In this document: positions 23,862 to 32,168 of the stretch, piece after piece
How the letters are laid out: each line of letters begins with the position of its first letter
Position numbering within the stretch: position 1 is the stretch's first letter
Position numbers and translations under genes: made by a program
NCBI RefSeq assembly: GCF_009812055.1
Contig: NZ_WQNH01000015.1
Coordinates: forward strand, 1-64,000
DNA: 64,000 nucleotides
Source of the DNA: Chelativorans xinjiangensis
GTDB taxonomy: Bacteria > Pseudomonadota > Alphaproteobacteria > Rhizobiales > Rhizobiaceae
Reading direction: 5' to 3'
Notes under the pieces: model-generated
The model's input: only the letters and a program-made list of their open reading frames with translations
Told to the model about the DNA's origin: nothing
Database searches by the model: none

Positions 23862-25057
23862 GGATCACACGGGTCGAAGCCTTCGCGGTGCGGGCGAAAC
23901 CGATCGACGAGAAGGTCTATTGGGGTGCGCGGGCCTGGGGTGCCGCCACCGACACAACACACATCTCGGCCGAATATCCGCCCAAGCAGCGCCGCACCTT
24001 CATCTATTCCGACCGGATCGAGACGGTCATCGTCCGCATCACCACGAACGAGGGCATCGTCGGCTGGGGCGAGGCGAAGGCGCCTGTGGCCGCGCAGGCG
24101 ACCAAGGCGATCGTCGACCTGCTGCTCGCACCGCTTCTCGTCGGCACCGACCCGCGCGAGACCACGGTGCTGTGGGAGCGGATGTATGCCGGCATGCGCG
24201 TGCGCGGGCATCAGGCCGGCTTCTATCTCGAAGCGATCAGCGGCGTCGATATCGCGCTGTGGGACATTGTCGGCAAGGCCTCGGACAAGCCGCTGCATCT
24301 GGCACTCGGCGGAGCGTTCCGCAACCCGGTCCGGGTCTACGCCTCGGGATTGCCGGCCCTGCCCGGTGCGGCACCCGACGAAACCTTCGAGGACCTCGCG
24401 CGCCAGGGCCTCGAGCTGAAGGCCGCCGGCCATACGGCGATCAAGCTCGCGCTCGGCCGCGACATACCCGGCGACGTCCGCTCGGCCGAGGTGCTGCGCG
24501 AGGCATTGGGACCGGACTTCATCTTCTATGCCGACGCCGCCGGCTCCTATGATACCGCGCAGGCGATCCGCCTCGGCCGGGTGCTCGAACGGCTCGACTT
24601 CGGCTTCTTCGAGATGCCGATCCCGCCCGAGGACAAGACGGGCTACGCGGAGATCGCCCGCGCGCTCGACATTCCGCTGGCGCTCGACTCCCTGATGACG
24701 CGCCACGAGACGCTCGACTTCCTGCGCCGCGGCGGGCTTCGGCTCGTGCAGCCGGACGTCTGCCGCGCCGGCGGCATCACCGAGTGCCGGCGCATCGCCG
24801 AGCTGGCGGATGCCTTCGGGGTCGCCTTCGCGCCGCATGTCAGCATCGGCTCGGCGATCTCCTTCGCCGCTTCCGCTCATCTGGGTGCCGCCATGCCCAA
24901 CACCATGACCTGCGAATACTGGATCGGCCGCAATCCGCTCGGCGATGCCGTTCTGCGCAGGCCGATGGAGCTTTCCGGCGACCGGCTACGCGCCCCCGAC
25001 GGCCCCGGGCTCGGGCTCGACATCGATGCCGAGGCGCTGCTGGCCGAGGCGGAATAG
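23858..25057 (+). CDS. Second enolase-superfamily sugar-acid dehydratase
   Basis: A 399-residue mandelate racemase/muconate lactonizing-type enzyme, only distantly similar to the product of 14826-15995. The N-terminal cap has the GARAWGAATDTT and YPPKQRRTFIYSDR loops; barrel residues are K196 (AIKLALG), D226 (YADAAGS), E252 (FFEMPIPPED), D277 where the third ligand is often Glu, D300 (VQPDVCRAGG) and H327 (APHVSIG). The two paralogues in one operon suggest two different sugar acids or epimers from the same saccharide. It overlaps the hydrolase by ATGA and is followed by a terminator-like hairpin. Confidence 0.9.
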   Translation: MRITRVEAFAVRAKPIDEKVYWGARAWGAATDTTHISAEYPPKQRRTFIYSDRIETVIVRITTNEGIVGWGEAKAPVAAQATKAIVDLLLAPLLVGTDPRETTVLWERMYAGMRVRGHQAGFYLEAISGVDIALWDIVGKASDKPLHLALGGAFRNPVRVYASGLPALPGAAPDETFEDLARQGLELKAAGHTAIKLALGRDIPGDVRSAEVLREALGPDFIFYADAAGSYDTAQAIRLGRVLERLDFGFFEMPIPPEDKTGYAEIARALDIPLALDSLMTRHETLDFLRRGGLRLVQPDVCRAGGITECRRIAELADAFGVAFAPHVSIGSAISFAASAHLGAAMPNTMTCEYWIGRNPLGDAVLRRPMELSGDRLRAPDGPGLGLDIDAEALLAEAE

Positions 25058-25064
25058 CGTCTTC

Positions 25065-25090
25065 AGCCCCGGCAGTGCGGGGCTGCTTTT
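25065..25090 (+). terminator. Intrinsic terminator of the catabolic operon
   Basis: AGCCCC / GGGGCT stem with an 8-base loop (GGCAGTGC), followed by GCTTTT, 8 bases after the stop codon of the last gene. Confidence 0.7.
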
Positions 25091-25130
25091 CATTTCGGGG
25101 CCCGGATACCGGCCGGACGGGAGTGCCTCC

Positions 25131-25236
25131 CTGGACCAGTTCATCGTTTCATGGAATTGATGAACTGGTCCAACTCGTTGTTTTGTTGCAATTCCGGACG
25201 GAAAACCGGTTTCCACTTTTCCTGGAATTACTCTAG
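25131..25236 (-). repeat. RIME1-like palindromic repeat, copy B
   Basis: The reverse complement matches 17328-17427 over about 100 bases with a handful of substitutions, including the CCGGTTTTCC core and the terminal dyad (GTTCATC...GATGAAC). It begins 40 bases after the operon terminator and ends in CTCTAG, which supplies the stop codon of the small minus-strand gene at 25233. Copies A and B are inverted and flank 7.7 kb of the operon. Confidence 0.75.
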
Positions 25237-25370
25237 CGGGCGATCTGAAATCGCGGGACAGGCTGATCGTTCGCGTCGCTTGGGCCGAAGCCTTGCGCGG
25301 CATCAAAGGCAGCTGCATTGCCGGCACCGAGCATGGCTAGAATGGAAGTGAGGACAGCAACATTACGCAT
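25233..25370 (-). CDS. Small exported protein (45 aa)
   Basis: A 45-residue product with a near-perfect GGAGG ribosome site 5 bases before the ATG at 25370. The N-terminus is a signal peptide (MRNVAVLTSILAMLGAGNAAA), leaving about 24 residues (FDAAQGFGPSDANDQ...). The stop codon TAG is formed by the edge of RIME copy B, so the repeat may have truncated a longer gene. I do not recognise the mature part. The coding assignment rests on the ribosome site and signal peptide. Confidence 0.55.
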   Translation of the reverse strand: MRNVAVLTSILAMLGAGNAAAFDAAQGFGPSDANDQPVPRFQIAR

Positions 25371-25688
25371 AATAACCTCCAAGCCTTTGTTCTGACGGGA
25401 AGATGAACTCCTCGCCACCAGCCGGGCGCAACCATGCGATTGTCCGGCTGAACGGCAATCGTCGAAGAGCAGCGCTACGAGATGATTTCAGTGAGCCGAA
25501 ACCCGGTTACAGATGAAATTGGACGTCGAGCCGCGGCAGGATAGCAAGTGTCCGGGCAGCGGCCGCGATTCGCGAGCCCATCGAAATCCCGCCACACTTG
25601 TCACTCTCACCCGGCTTCCGCCCCGCCTTATATTCCGGCTCGATCCTGCAACGGCAGGCAATAGCGACAATCGAGCGGGAGCCGAAGA
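25371..25688. other. Intergenic, nothing recognised
   Basis: About 320 bases between the small exported protein and the small membrane protein. I see no gene or strong dyad. Overlapping frames are short and lack ribosome sites. It must hold the promoters of both flanking genes. Confidence 0.4.
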
Positions 25689-25934
25689 ATGGCAACGTCA
25701 GCAGCGAACAACGGAAGCGCAACGGCCGGCTGGCTCGCCTACGCCGCCTCGCCGACCTTCGCGCTCATGGGCCTGATCGCGGCGAACGATGCGGCCCGGA
25801 TCGCGCTCTGCTCCGCAGGTTCGAGCATCCTGCCGATCGATAGCATGACCGCGATGTACCTGCTGATGAGCCTCTTCCACCTGCCGCCCTGGCTGAGGCT
25901 TGCTTCCACCGCTGGGCGCGCATCGAACCGATAA
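25689..25934 (+). CDS. Small hydrophobic protein (81 aa)
   Basis: An 81-residue product with two hydrophobic segments (WLAYAASPTFALMGLIAA and SMTAMYLLMSLFHLPPWL) typical of small inner-membrane proteins. GGGAG lies 9-10 bases before the ATG. It is followed after 16 bases by the DUF899 gene and could be co-transcribed with it. No function can be assigned. Confidence 0.55.
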   Translation: MATSAANNGSATAGWLAYAASPTFALMGLIAANDAARIALCSAGSSILPIDSMTAMYLLMSLFHLPPWLRLASTAGRASNR

Positions 25935-25950
25935 CCAAAGGAGACCGACC

Positions 25951-26646
25951 ATGAACCATCCGATCGTTTCGCGCGAAGAGTGGCTGACCGCCCGCAAGGC
26001 GCTTTTCGCCAAGGAGCGCGCCATGACCCACGAGCTCGACGCGCTCCGCGCCGAGCGCCGGCAACTGCCCTGGGTCAGGATCGAGAAGCCCTACGTCTTC
26101 GAAGGGCCCGACGGCGAGTGCACGCTGGGCGACCTGTTCGGCGGCCGCAGTCAGCTCGCCATCTATCACTTCATGCTGACGCCGGGCTCAGACCATATCT
26201 GCCCCGGCTGTTCGTACACCGTCGACCATGTCGACGCGGCACGGCAGCATTTCGAGCATGCCGACCTGGCCTTTGCCGCGGTATCGCGCGCGCCGATCCA
26301 GCGGATTAAGGAGGTCAAGAAACGGATGGCCTGGACCTTCCCCTGGGTTTCCTCGAAGGACAGCGACTTCAACTACGATTTCGGCGTGTCGTTCACGGAA
26401 GAGGATCGCGCCGCCGGCCGTGCGACCTACAATTTCGGTCTCATGCCCATCCGCAACAGCCCGGACATGTTCGGCGTCAGCATCTTCGTGAAGGACGAGA
26501 ATGGTGACGTCTTCCACAGCTATTCGACTTATGGCCGCGGCACGGAGCTGCTGATGGGCGCGTTCAGCTGGCTCGACCTTACCCCCAAGGGCCGCAACGA
26601 AACCGGCGGCACCATGAGCTGGGTCCGGCTGCACGATGAATATTGA
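25951..26646 (+). CDS. DUF899 family thioredoxin-like protein
   Basis: A 231-residue protein of the DUF899/thioredoxin-like family, found beside stress and detoxification genes in many soil bacteria. Recognisable blocks are SREEWLTARKALFAKERA, ERRQLPWVRIEKPYVFEGP, the CPGCSY motif (two Cys in a thioredoxin-like position), FPWVSSKDSDFNYDFGVSF and YGRGTELLMGAFSWLDL. The reaction is unknown. AAAGGAGA precedes the ATG at 25951, which I prefer to an upstream in-frame start in the 3' end of the small membrane gene. Confidence 0.88.
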   Translation: MNHPIVSREEWLTARKALFAKERAMTHELDALRAERRQLPWVRIEKPYVFEGPDGECTLGDLFGGRSQLAIYHFMLTPGSDHICPGCSYTVDHVDAARQHFEHADLAFAAVSRAPIQRIKEVKKRMAWTFPWVSSKDSDFNYDFGVSFTEEDRAAGRATYNFGLMPIRNSPDMFGVSIFVKDENGDVFHSYSTYGRGTELLMGAFSWLDLTPKGRNETGGTMSWVRLHDEY

Positions 26647-26854
26647 ATCGGGCGATGCCTGGCTGTGACAAATGACTGAAAGTCTGCCCGCAGGGCTCTC
26701 AATTCAAGTTCAATGACAACCGACCGAATAGGAGACGAACGGTGGCTTTCGAATTTTCATTTCTCGGAAGCCGCCGTTCCGCTCTCGGCTGAAATGAGAG
26801 CGCGACGGGATTTATCCGCGCCAGCTTCCAGCGCCGCTCTACTGCACAAGGCAG

Positions 26855-27790
26855 CTAGGTCCTGGCCGTTCGCCGCAATGCCTGCGGTGGTAGGCCGAAG
26901 GCTCGCACGAAGGCTCGGCGCATACGTCCCGGGTCGCCGAAACCACTGGCTTCGGCAATGTGCTCCAACGGGGCGTGGCCCGTCTCTATCGCCATGCGCG
27001 CGAATTCAAGACGCATGCGTTCCACTGCCTTCGCGGGCGTTGTTCCCATTTCCGCAACGAAAGCTCGGGCGAAGTGGCGCGGGCTCATGGCCGCGCGATC
27101 GGCAAGCTGTTCGACGGTGAGCGGTTCGGCCAGATGCTCGCCCATCCACGCGATCAGTTTTGAGAACCGGCCGGTCCGTCCACCGAGCTCCACGAGGCCG
27201 GAGAACTGTGATTGGCCGCCGGGGCGCCTGCGATGGACAACAAGTTGCTGCGCCGTGCGACGAGCCACTTCCGGTCCGAGGTCGTCTTCGATGAGGGCAA
27301 GCGCCAGATCAATGCCGGCCGAAATGCCTGCGGAAGTCCAGACATTGCCGTCCCGGATGAAGATCCGGTCCGCATCCAACGTGACATTCGGATAGCGGCG
27401 CCTGAAATGATCGGTGCTTTCCCAATGTGTCGTGGCACGACGGCCTTCCAGCAGACCGGCCTCCGCCAATATGAATGCGCCCGAGCAAACGCTGGCAACG
27501 CGTCGCGGCTTGGCACGTTTGAGCCAAGCCAAAATATCCTGCAGGGCCGGCATCGAGCGGACGATTTCGCCGCCCGAAACGATGATCGTGTCAAAGGGGC
27601 CGTGCTTCAGCGGCTTTGAGGCGAGCTTCACCCCGGACGAGCTTTCCACCTCTCCACCGCCTGGTGCGAGCAAAGTGAGATCATAGCTTCCCGGACGAAA
27701 CCGCTCGGCAATCTCGAAGGCTGTGGTGGGCCCGGCAGCATCCAAAAGCTGGAAACCGGGATGTATCACGACCGCAATGGATCGACGCAT
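26855..27790 (-). CDS. GlxA-family AraC-type regulator (DJ-1/PfpI + HTH)
   Basis: A 311-residue regulator with an N-terminal DJ-1/PfpI-like domain (residues ~1-170: FDTIIVSGG, VASVCSGAFILAEAGLLEG, ATTHWES) and a C-terminal AraC HTH (~215-310: LTVEQLADRAAMSPRHFARAF and a second HTH ending in ALRR). The Cys in the nucleophile elbow is kept. It is divergent from a membrane-anchored DJ-1/PfpI protein with 95 bases between the starts and probably controls it; a TGTC-N6-GACA dyad at 27811-27824 is a candidate binding site. Confidence 0.93.
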   Translation of the reverse strand: MRRSIAVVIHPGFQLLDAAGPTTAFEIAERFRPGSYDLTLLAPGGGEVESSSGVKLASKPLKHGPFDTIIVSGGEIVRSMPALQDILAWLKRAKPRRVASVCSGAFILAEAGLLEGRRATTHWESTDHFRRRYPNVTLDADRIFIRDGNVWTSAGISAGIDLALALIEDDLGPEVARRTAQQLVVHRRRPGGQSQFSGLVELGGRTGRFSKLIAWMGEHLAEPLTVEQLADRAAMSPRHFARAFVAEMGTTPAKAVERMRLEFARMAIETGHAPLEHIAEASGFGDPGRMRRAFVRAFGLPPQALRRTART

Positions 27791-27810
27791 GGCAGTTTTT
27801 GCCTGATTAA

Positions 27811-27824
27811 TGTCATTTCAGACA
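27811..27824. promoter_or_regulatory. Short dyad TGTC-N6-GACA in divergent promoter region
   Basis: A 4-base inverted repeat midway between the GlxA-type regulator and the divergent DJ-1 gene. It is short, so it is only a candidate regulator site. Confidence 0.35.
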
Positions 27825-27885
27825 ACACTGTGTGCCGTTAGATTGGGAGCGTCAAGACATGCATCGGTCAAGGTGGGAACGGGCC

Positions 27886-29037
27886 ATGAACCTGAAGCTG
27901 GTGTTGTGGGGTGGTATTGGCGTCCTGCTACTTGCCGTTGCGGTGTTCGCCACCTGGGTGTTCTCACTCCCGCCTGCGAGGGCTGCCGCCGCGCAGCCGC
28001 CCATTTCCGCAGAAGAAGCGGTCGCCACCCTATCGGCCTTAAGACCGCCGAGGCGCGAGCGCCCGCTGATCGCGGTCATAGGCATCAACGATGCCACGGA
28101 GACCACCGACTATCTGATGCCATACGGGATCCTGCGGCGCGCCGACGTTGCGGACGTGGTGATGCTTGCGACGGGACCGGGACCGGTGAAGCTTTTTCCG
28201 GCACTGACGGTGGAGCCGGATGCAACAGTCGCGGAGTTCGAGGCGCGGCATCCGGAAGGCGCTGACTATGTCATCGTCCCCGCCATGAGTCGCGACGATG
28301 ACCCGACGGCGCTCAATTGGCTAAAGAGCCAAGCAGCCAAGGGTGCGGTCGTCATAGGAGTGTGCTATGGAGCCCGGGTTGTCGGTGCTGCCGGGTTGCT
28401 CGACGGCAAGCGGGCGACGACCCACTGGTACTTCCTCAAGAAATTGCGCAACGACAATCCCACGATGCAATATGTTGCGGACCGGCGGCTCGTGGTCGAC
28501 CGAGGCGTCGCGACGACTACGGGCATCACCGCGTCAATACCGATGATGCTGACCCTGATCGAGGCCATTGCCGGTCGCGACAAGGCGGAGACGGTCGCCC
28601 GCGACCTCGGCTTGAATGAGTGGGACGCGAGACACGACAGCGGTGCGTTCAAGTTGACGCGCCCCTTCGCCTTGACGGTAATGGGCAATATTCTCGCCTT
28701 CTGGAACCGGGAGCAACTGGGCATCGAACTGACACCCGGAATGGACGAGGTGTCGCTCGCGCTCGTTGCCGACGCCTGGTCGCGCACGTATCTGTCGCGC
28801 GCCGTCGCCTTCGCCGGCTCGGCAGACACGGTCGAGACCCGCAACGGCATCAGCATCATCCCCGATCAGGTCGCCACGGACTGGCCAGCGGAGGAGCTCG
28901 TTCCCGCGTTCGCGGATCGCAAGCCGGGGGAAGCGTTGGACCAGGCGCTTCTTGCAATCGGGGCCCGCTATGGAGATCGCACAGCCGACGTCGTCGCCAC
29001 CCAGCTTGAATATCCAGGGCGGCAGACAGGGCGATGA
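27886..29037 (+). CDS. Membrane-anchored DJ-1/PfpI-family protein
   Basis: A 383-residue protein. Residues ~4-30 form a membrane anchor or uncleaved signal (LVLWGGIGVLLLAVAVFATWVFSL), and residues ~58-235 are a DJ-1/PfpI domain with GVCYGARVVGAAGLLDGKRATTHWYF, whose Cys is the expected nucleophile. This segment is very like the sensor domain of the divergent GlxA-type regulator. The last ~140 residues are not recognised. It probably faces the periplasm; the chemistry is unknown. AAGGTGG precedes the ATG at 27886. Confidence 0.85.
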   Translation: MNLKLVLWGGIGVLLLAVAVFATWVFSLPPARAAAAQPPISAEEAVATLSALRPPRRERPLIAVIGINDATETTDYLMPYGILRRADVADVVMLATGPGPVKLFPALTVEPDATVAEFEARHPEGADYVIVPAMSRDDDPTALNWLKSQAAKGAVVIGVCYGARVVGAAGLLDGKRATTHWYFLKKLRNDNPTMQYVADRRLVVDRGVATTTGITASIPMMLTLIEAIAGRDKAETVARDLGLNEWDARHDSGAFKLTRPFALTVMGNILAFWNREQLGIELTPGMDEVSLALVADAWSRTYLSRAVAFAGSADTVETRNGISIIPDQVATDWPAEELVPAFADRKPGEALDQALLAIGARYGDRTADVVATQLEYPGRQTGR

Positions 29038-29350
29038 AGATATCGGCCAACCTCAACGCACGGAGCCTCGCCGGACACTGCCGGGGAGGTCATTCCTCAC
29101 CAGTTTGAGCCAGATTAACCCATTAGCATAGGATGCCAATCGGGGCTGCCACTGGTTGGGAGGCCTAACCATTCTTGCTGACCTCTGCCATCCTGGTGCT
29201 TTGCTCCGGTCAAGGCCCTATAGTTTTGTCGAATGTGCCGCGCCACGACCAAAGAGATAGTGTGTCAGCACGGCGCCGGAGCGCGGATGAAGCGGCTCCA
29301 GCGGAGGCCCGTTCTCGATGAGTGCCCGCGCCGAACATGGAGACACCGAC
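29038..29350. other. Intergenic, nothing recognised
   Basis: About 310 bases between the DJ-1 gene and the AhpD-like gene. No supportable gene or clear dyad. It presumably carries the promoter of the downstream gene. Confidence 0.4.
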
Positions 29351-29941
29351 ATGACCAAAGCCGAACCCAAGGTAAGCCGCTTCCCCGTGCCGGAAATCGC
29401 AGACATGCCCGAAGACATCCGTGAGCGTATCCTCGCCGTGCAAGAAAAGTCCGGCTTTATTCCCAATGTCTTCCTCGTGCTCGCCCACCGGCCCGAGGAA
29501 TTCCGTGCGTTCTTCGCCTATCACGACGCGCTGATGGACAAGCCCGGCAACCTGACCAAAGCCGAGCGCGAGATGATCGTGGTCGCCACCTCAAACCTGA
29601 ACCAGTGCCAGTACTGTGTGATCGCACACGGGGCGATCCTCCGCATCCGGGCCAAGGACCCGTTGATCGCCGACCAGGTTGCGGTGAACTACCGGAAGGC
29701 GGACATCACCGACCGGCAGAAGGCGATGCTCGACTACGCGGTAAAGGTCTCGCGGGCGGCCTACGCGGTCGGCGAGGACGATCTGGAGGTGCTCAAATCG
29801 CACGGCTTCACCGAGGAGGACGCGTGGGACATTGCCGCCATTTCGGCCTTCTTCGCCTTGTCGAACCGGCTAGCGAACGTCACCGACATGCGGCCCAACG
29901 AGGAGTTCTACACGCTCGGGCGGGCCCTGCCATCGCGCTGA
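29351..29941 (+). CDS. AhpD-like carboxymuconolactone decarboxylase-family peroxidase
   Basis: A 196-residue helical protein of the peroxidase-related (uncharacterised AhpD-like) group. The redox motif is CQYCVIAHG (CxxC followed by His), preceded by the LTKAEREMIVVATSNLN helix. A second half with LDYAVKVSRAAYAVGEDDLE and FFALSNRLANVTDMRPN is typical. It probably reduces peroxides or acts as a thiol-disulfide partner in the cytoplasm. Start at 29351; longer upstream frames lack a ribosome site. Confidence 0.88.
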   Translation: MTKAEPKVSRFPVPEIADMPEDIRERILAVQEKSGFIPNVFLVLAHRPEEFRAFFAYHDALMDKPGNLTKAEREMIVVATSNLNQCQYCVIAHGAILRIRAKDPLIADQVAVNYRKADITDRQKAMLDYAVKVSRAAYAVGEDDLEVLKSHGFTEEDAWDIAAISAFFALSNRLANVTDMRPNEEFYTLGRALPSR

Positions 29942-30261
29942 CGCGCGCCCTCCTGCACGCCTGCGACGAGATGTTCCGAAGTGTGGTGATGGACAATCTC
30001 ACGCTCATCATGTGCTTCTGCAAAGAGCGTGGCCTGGACCATCGAACGCGGAGGGGTGACGGCGGTATGGCCGGTTCGAATAAAGCAGGAGGCGTATCGC
30101 CTACACGGCTTTGCAGAGGCCGAATCCACAGAGACTTTCCGCGCTCATTTCGGCGGGGTAAGGTCCGAAGAAGGATGGAGGAAGCGGGAGAGCTAGGGGG
30201 CGCTTGGCTTCGGACGAATGAAAAGAAGCGCATTTGGCGTGGCAACGGAGCAAGTGGAATC
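29942..30261. other. Intergenic, nothing recognised
   Basis: About 320 bases before a small secreted protein gene. The frame in phase with the next gene is open but has no family resemblance and contains the ATG at 30262 as the best start. Confidence 0.4.
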
Positions 30262-30660
30262 ATGATTAAACGCTACCTTGAAACAATCTCAATTGCCGGA
30301 TCCGTTTTGATTGTCGCAACGGGCCTTTCGTTGGCAGAACCACTTAACAGCATGGCTGATGTCGGGGAGGCCATCGAGGGGTGTTGGAAGCCGTCGTCAA
30401 ACAGCGAGGGCTCCTCTGTCACTCTGAGATTCAGCTTCAGGCGCGACGGCTCTCTGATTGGCCGCCCGGAACCTACGGCCATAAATGTCGACGGCGATGC
30501 TCAGGCTCGGCAGCGGTTCGTGAATGAGGCAATTGCAGCGGTCGAAAGCTGCGCCCCTTTGGATTTTTCGCCGACGCTGGCCGAGGGTATAGGCGGCCAG
30601 GTGTTCACCATGCGCTTTTCCGCACGCTCTTCAGAGCAACGCCCTCTCCCCGAGGATTGA
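30262..30660 (+). CDS. Small secreted protein, hypothetical
   Basis: A 132-residue product with a signal peptide (MIKRYLETISIAGSVLIVATG, cleavage near SLAEP). The mature part has two Cys (GCWKPSS and ESCAPLDF), likely a disulfide, with alternating hydrophobic strands in between (VTLRFSFRRDGSLIGRPEPT). This resembles the small TonB-C-like or DUF-type periplasmic proteins common in rhizobia, but I cannot name a family with confidence. AGCAAGTGGA before the ATG is a weak ribosome site. Confidence 0.6.
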   Translation: MIKRYLETISIAGSVLIVATGLSLAEPLNSMADVGEAIEGCWKPSSNSEGSSVTLRFSFRRDGSLIGRPEPTAINVDGDAQARQRFVNEAIAAVESCAPLDFSPTLAEGIGGQVFTMRFSARSSEQRPLPED

Positions 30661-30745
30661 AGTCTCACCGGCGATCGATCAGAAGAAGAAGGTTAGGAGC
30701 GCGTTTTCCGACGCAGCAATGCGAGGGCGGCCGCTTCGACGATGT

Positions 30746-31018
30746 TTAGGCCTCGGCCCGGCGGAGTTCCGCAAGCCGGGCGCGGGCCTCCCGAAGCAGC
30801 AGGCGGAATTCGCGCATCATGGCGCCTTCGATCGCGAAGGCGCCACCGGTGGGCACGGCACCCGGGTCTTCCTGATGGTCCTGGAACTGGGAATGCTCGT
30901 CCAGCGCATCCAGCAGGCCGTCGCCTTCCAGATGCGCGAGATGAGCAATGAGGAATGCCAGCGTCTCGCGCTGGGCGTTCAGCCTGCCTTCGAGCTCGTC
31001 ATTTGCCAGATGAGACAT
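30746..31018 (-). CDS. Small helical cytoplasmic protein, hypothetical
   Basis: A 90-residue, strongly helical and charged product (RLNAQRETLAFLIAHLAHLE ... FRLLLREARARLAELRRAEA) with a very good TAGGAGG ribosome site 7 bases before the ATG at 31018. The first and last thirds are amphipathic helices that could form a coiled coil, and the middle is loop-like and acidic. It is probably a real gene of unknown function with no evident operon partner. Confidence 0.6.
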   Translation of the reverse strand: MSHLANDELEGRLNAQRETLAFLIAHLAHLEGDGLLDALDEHSQFQDHQEDPGAVPTGGAFAIEGAMMREFRLLLREARARLAELRRAEA

Positions 31019-31226
31019 GGGTCGGCCTCCTATCGCAGCAGAGCCGTCAGGCGGCCCCTGCTCCTATCCGTAGATGCGGTCGAGCACCCGGCGACTGCCG
31101 CGAGCCCGCCCCAATCGTCGGGGGGGCGATGCCAGGCCTTCGTGCGTGGTGCCATGGTAACGCTCGGCGATGAAATCGTAAAACGAGCCGGAGACTTTGC
31201 GCAATTAGGAGCGCACGCTCGATTCA

Positions 31227-31994
31227 TCAGGCGCCCGTCCATTGGCCACGCCGCTGGAGAACTTCTTTGAGGAGGCTCGGACGGTCCGTCATAACGCCGT
31301 CGACGCCGAAATCCGCCACCTCATCCATCTCTTCCTCAGCATCGACCGTCCACACATGCACGTCGATGCCGAGAGCATGGGCGGCCTCAACGAAACGCGG
31401 CGTCACGACTTCCAGGGGACCATAGGTTCGCGGAACCTGCACAACAGGGAAGGAAAGCCTTCCGATATGAAAGCCCCAGCCGGCCAGCCACAGTCGGGTG
31501 ACGCCAAAGTGGGCCGGCGACCAGCACAGATCCGGCCCCAGCATCTCCCGCAGCCGCTTCACCCTGCGCTGGTCGACGGATCCGACGCATACCCGGTCCA
31601 GCGCATTGCATCGGGCGACCGCCTCGGCAATCGGCGATACTGCCGCATCACTCTTGGGCTCGAGGTTGAAGTAGCAGTCTGGCCATACGGATAGCACATC
31701 TTCAAGCTTGGCCAAGCGGCCGCCGCCAAGCGTGCTCATGTGCTCAAGGTCCGACCATGCGAGCGCGCCAACCGGTTCCGGTCGGCCGGTCAAACGTTCC
31801 AACGTGTCGTCATGAAAGATGACGGCGACATCGTCGCGGCTGGCCTGTATGTCGGTTTCGATATGCCGGTAGCCAAGCATGATCGCGCGCTCAAATGCAG
31901 CCCACGTATTTTCCTCTGCCTCCTGCGCACCACCGCGATGGGCAATCGGAATCGGCCGGGGATGTTCTAGAAAGGGAAAGAGCGGGCGCTTCAT
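31227..31994 (-). CDS. Glycerophosphodiester phosphodiesterase
   Basis: A 255-residue GDPD TIM barrel that hydrolyses glycerophosphodiesters to glycerol-3-phosphate and an alcohol. The N-terminal catalytic block is canonical: IAHRGG, EENTWAAFERAI, HIETDIQ (metal Glu and Asp) and VIFHDDTLERLTG (second catalytic His). The C-terminal VHVWTVD and GVDGVMTDRP are the family's closing motifs. It has no signal peptide and is therefore cytoplasmic. I use the ATG at 31994 because the family starts just ahead of the HRG motif. Confidence 0.93.
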   Translation of the reverse strand: MKRPLFPFLEHPRPIPIAHRGGAQEAEENTWAAFERAIMLGYRHIETDIQASRDDVAVIFHDDTLERLTGRPEPVGALAWSDLEHMSTLGGGRLAKLEDVLSVWPDCYFNLEPKSDAAVSPIAEAVARCNALDRVCVGSVDQRRVKRLREMLGPDLCWSPAHFGVTRLWLAGWGFHIGRLSFPVVQVPRTYGPLEVVTPRFVEAAHALGIDVHVWTVDAEEEMDEVADFGVDGVMTDRPSLLKEVLQRRGQWTGA

Positions 31995-32168
31995 CCAGTA
32001 TTTTCCCCTGCGCGCTATAATATCGTGCGAGGACCTGCCGCGGCAACGCGTGGAGGAATTATTCATGCCGAAGACTTCTCCATCACGATCCCCAAGGATG
32101 CACTACCCAGGTAGGCGTACGACGCCTTTGTGCAATTGAAGCTTGGGGCCAGCCGCCGAAACCCGTGG

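Noticed and set aside
26713-27120. Plus-strand frame at the end of the GlxA-type gene
   Set aside because: Mostly antisense to the AraC HTH and not protein-like.
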